This document shows positions 60,826 to 61,393 of a stretch of DNA of 61,393 nucleotides, piece after piece; position 1 is the stretch's first letter, and each line of letters begins with the position of its first letter. The notes beneath the pieces were generated by a model. The model did no database searches, was not told where the DNA came from, and saw only the letters and a list, made by a program, of their open reading frames with translations. Source of the stretch: Nocardia gamkensis NBRC 108242 (GTDB lineage Bacteria > Actinomycetota > Actinomycetes > Mycobacteriales > Mycobacteriaceae); assembly GCF_001612985.1 (NCBI RefSeq), contig NZ_BDBM01000045.1, forward strand, positions 1 through 61,393. Direction: 5' to 3'. A program made the translations under genes and the position numbers.

Positions 60826-61326
60826 ATGGCCCGCTACGTCACCATCACCCTCACCAAGGCCGGGGTGCGCTGCCGCGCCCGGCTGCTGGAGGACGAGGCA
60901 CCGCTCACCTGCGCGGCGGTATGGGATGCGCTGCCGCAGGAGGGCGACGCCTTCCATGCCAAGTACGCCCGCAACGAGGTGTACACGCTGGTGCCGCGCA
61001 TCGTCGCGGCACCGCACCGCGAAAACCCGACCGTCACACCGATTCCCGGCGACGTGTGCCTGTTCGACTTCGAACCGTGGGAGATCGGCAACCCGGCCTA
61101 CGGCTACGAGCCCGGGTCCGAAGCCCACCACGCCCAGGGCGCAACGGATCTCGCACTGTTCTACGGCCGCAACAATCTCCTGATCAACGGCGACCAGGGC
61201 TGGGTCCCCGGCAACGTCTTCGCCACCATCGAGGACGGCCTCGCCGATATCGCCGCGGCCTGCAACAGCCTGTGGCTGCGCGGAGTCGAAGGCGAAACCC
61301 TCGCCTTCGCACGGGAATCCGACTAG
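60826..61326 (+). CDS. DUF3830 family protein
   Basis: The protein has 166 residues with the cyclophilin-like DUF3830 pattern: YVTITLTKAGVRCRARLLED, TCAAVWDALPQEGDAFHAKY, and a C-terminal NSLWLRGVEGETL. These proteins accompany amino- and hydroxy-acid catabolic genes, but their role is unknown. It follows gabT by ten bases with GGGAGA before the ATG, so it is in the same transcript. Confidence 0.85.
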   Translation: MARYVTITLTKAGVRCRARLLEDEAPLTCAAVWDALPQEGDAFHAKYARNEVYTLVPRIVAAPHRENPTVTPIPGDVCLFDFEPWEIGNPAYGYEPGSEAHHAQGATDLALFYGRNNLLINGDQGWVPGNVFATIEDGLADIAAACNSLWLRGVEGETLAFARESD

Positions 61327-61334
61327 TCACTGCG

Positions 61335-61369
61335 GACGGATGGCGCAACCAGTGGGTGCGGCATCCGTC
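61335..61369 (+). terminator. Hairpin after the DUF3830 gene
   Basis: GACGGATG (61335-61342) pairs with CATCCGTC (61362-61369), with partial pairing inside the 19-base loop. It lies nine bases past the stop; probable terminator. Confidence 0.55.
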
Positions 61370-61393
61370 GTCTCTCGAGAGCGGTGAATCTTC

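Noticed and set aside
1..61393. CRISPR arrays, rRNA and tRNA genes, intact insertion sequences
   Set aside because: No regularly spaced repeats, conserved rRNA segments, cloverleaf-forming sequences or complete transposases were recognised.

Overview
The window looks like the chromosome of a high-GC, mycolate-containing actinomycete, most likely Nocardia. The evidence is a uniformly GC-rich third codon position, frequent GTG starts, ATGA-coupled operons, and a block from a CDP-alcohol phosphatidyltransferase through gcvH, garA, ftsR, a bifunctional nuclease, a second MerR gene and gcvP to a VWA protein and malate synthase G. That block follows the Mycobacterium tuberculosis Rv1822-Rv1837c order, with losses and insertions. 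No rRNA, tRNA, CRISPR array or intact insertion sequence was recognised.

Positions 1-25600 hold lipid and small-molecule metabolism with local regulators: an IclR gene divergent from an SDR and a DapB-like oxidoreductase, a class V PLP enzyme, a SnoaL-like gene, a second IclR gene, a bacterial expansin, a TetR/FAD-dehydrogenase pair, a Zn-alcohol dehydrogenase, a cutinase, a two-domain fatty acyl-CoA reductase, a 5'-nucleotidase lipoprotein, heme oxygenase, a ThrE exporter, a probably F420-dependent LLM oxidoreductase, a TetR-ABC exporter operon, an acyl-CoA dehydrogenase/oxidase and a NERD protein. Sites matching the KstR (cholesterol regulon) consensus precede the LLM gene (exact) and the SnoaL gene (one mismatch).

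Positions 25695-47760 form the conserved core: DUF2252, an N-terminally truncated GMC oxidase, the gcvH-garA-ftsR block, an M14 peptidase, a tandem glycine riboswitch and gcvP, an ArsR/SRPBCC pair with one frameshift in each gene, the VWA protein, WhiB, an HNH nuclease, a DM13 protein, a coupled SDR-ADH-TetR-acyl-CoA dehydrogenase operon, and malate synthase G ending at a strong hairpin.

Positions 47760-56640 look like a decayed accessory region: two unrelated serine-recombinase fragments, a chimeric-looking lipoprotein frame, a frameshifted small gene, truncated mce genes, a 23-base dispersed repeat and an ECF41 sigma factor lacking region 2. Apparently intact genes lie among them: a cold-shock-like protein, a tandem S1-like protein, a TetR gene divergent from an NTF2-like gene, and a PhyH-type oxygenase.

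Positions 56650-61330 carry a catabolic cluster: tartrate/D-malate-type dehydrogenase and succinate-semialdehyde dehydrogenase on one strand, and a GABA-type aminotransferase plus a DUF3830 protein on the other. A GntR-like palindrome lies between the divergent genes. The substrate is not evident.
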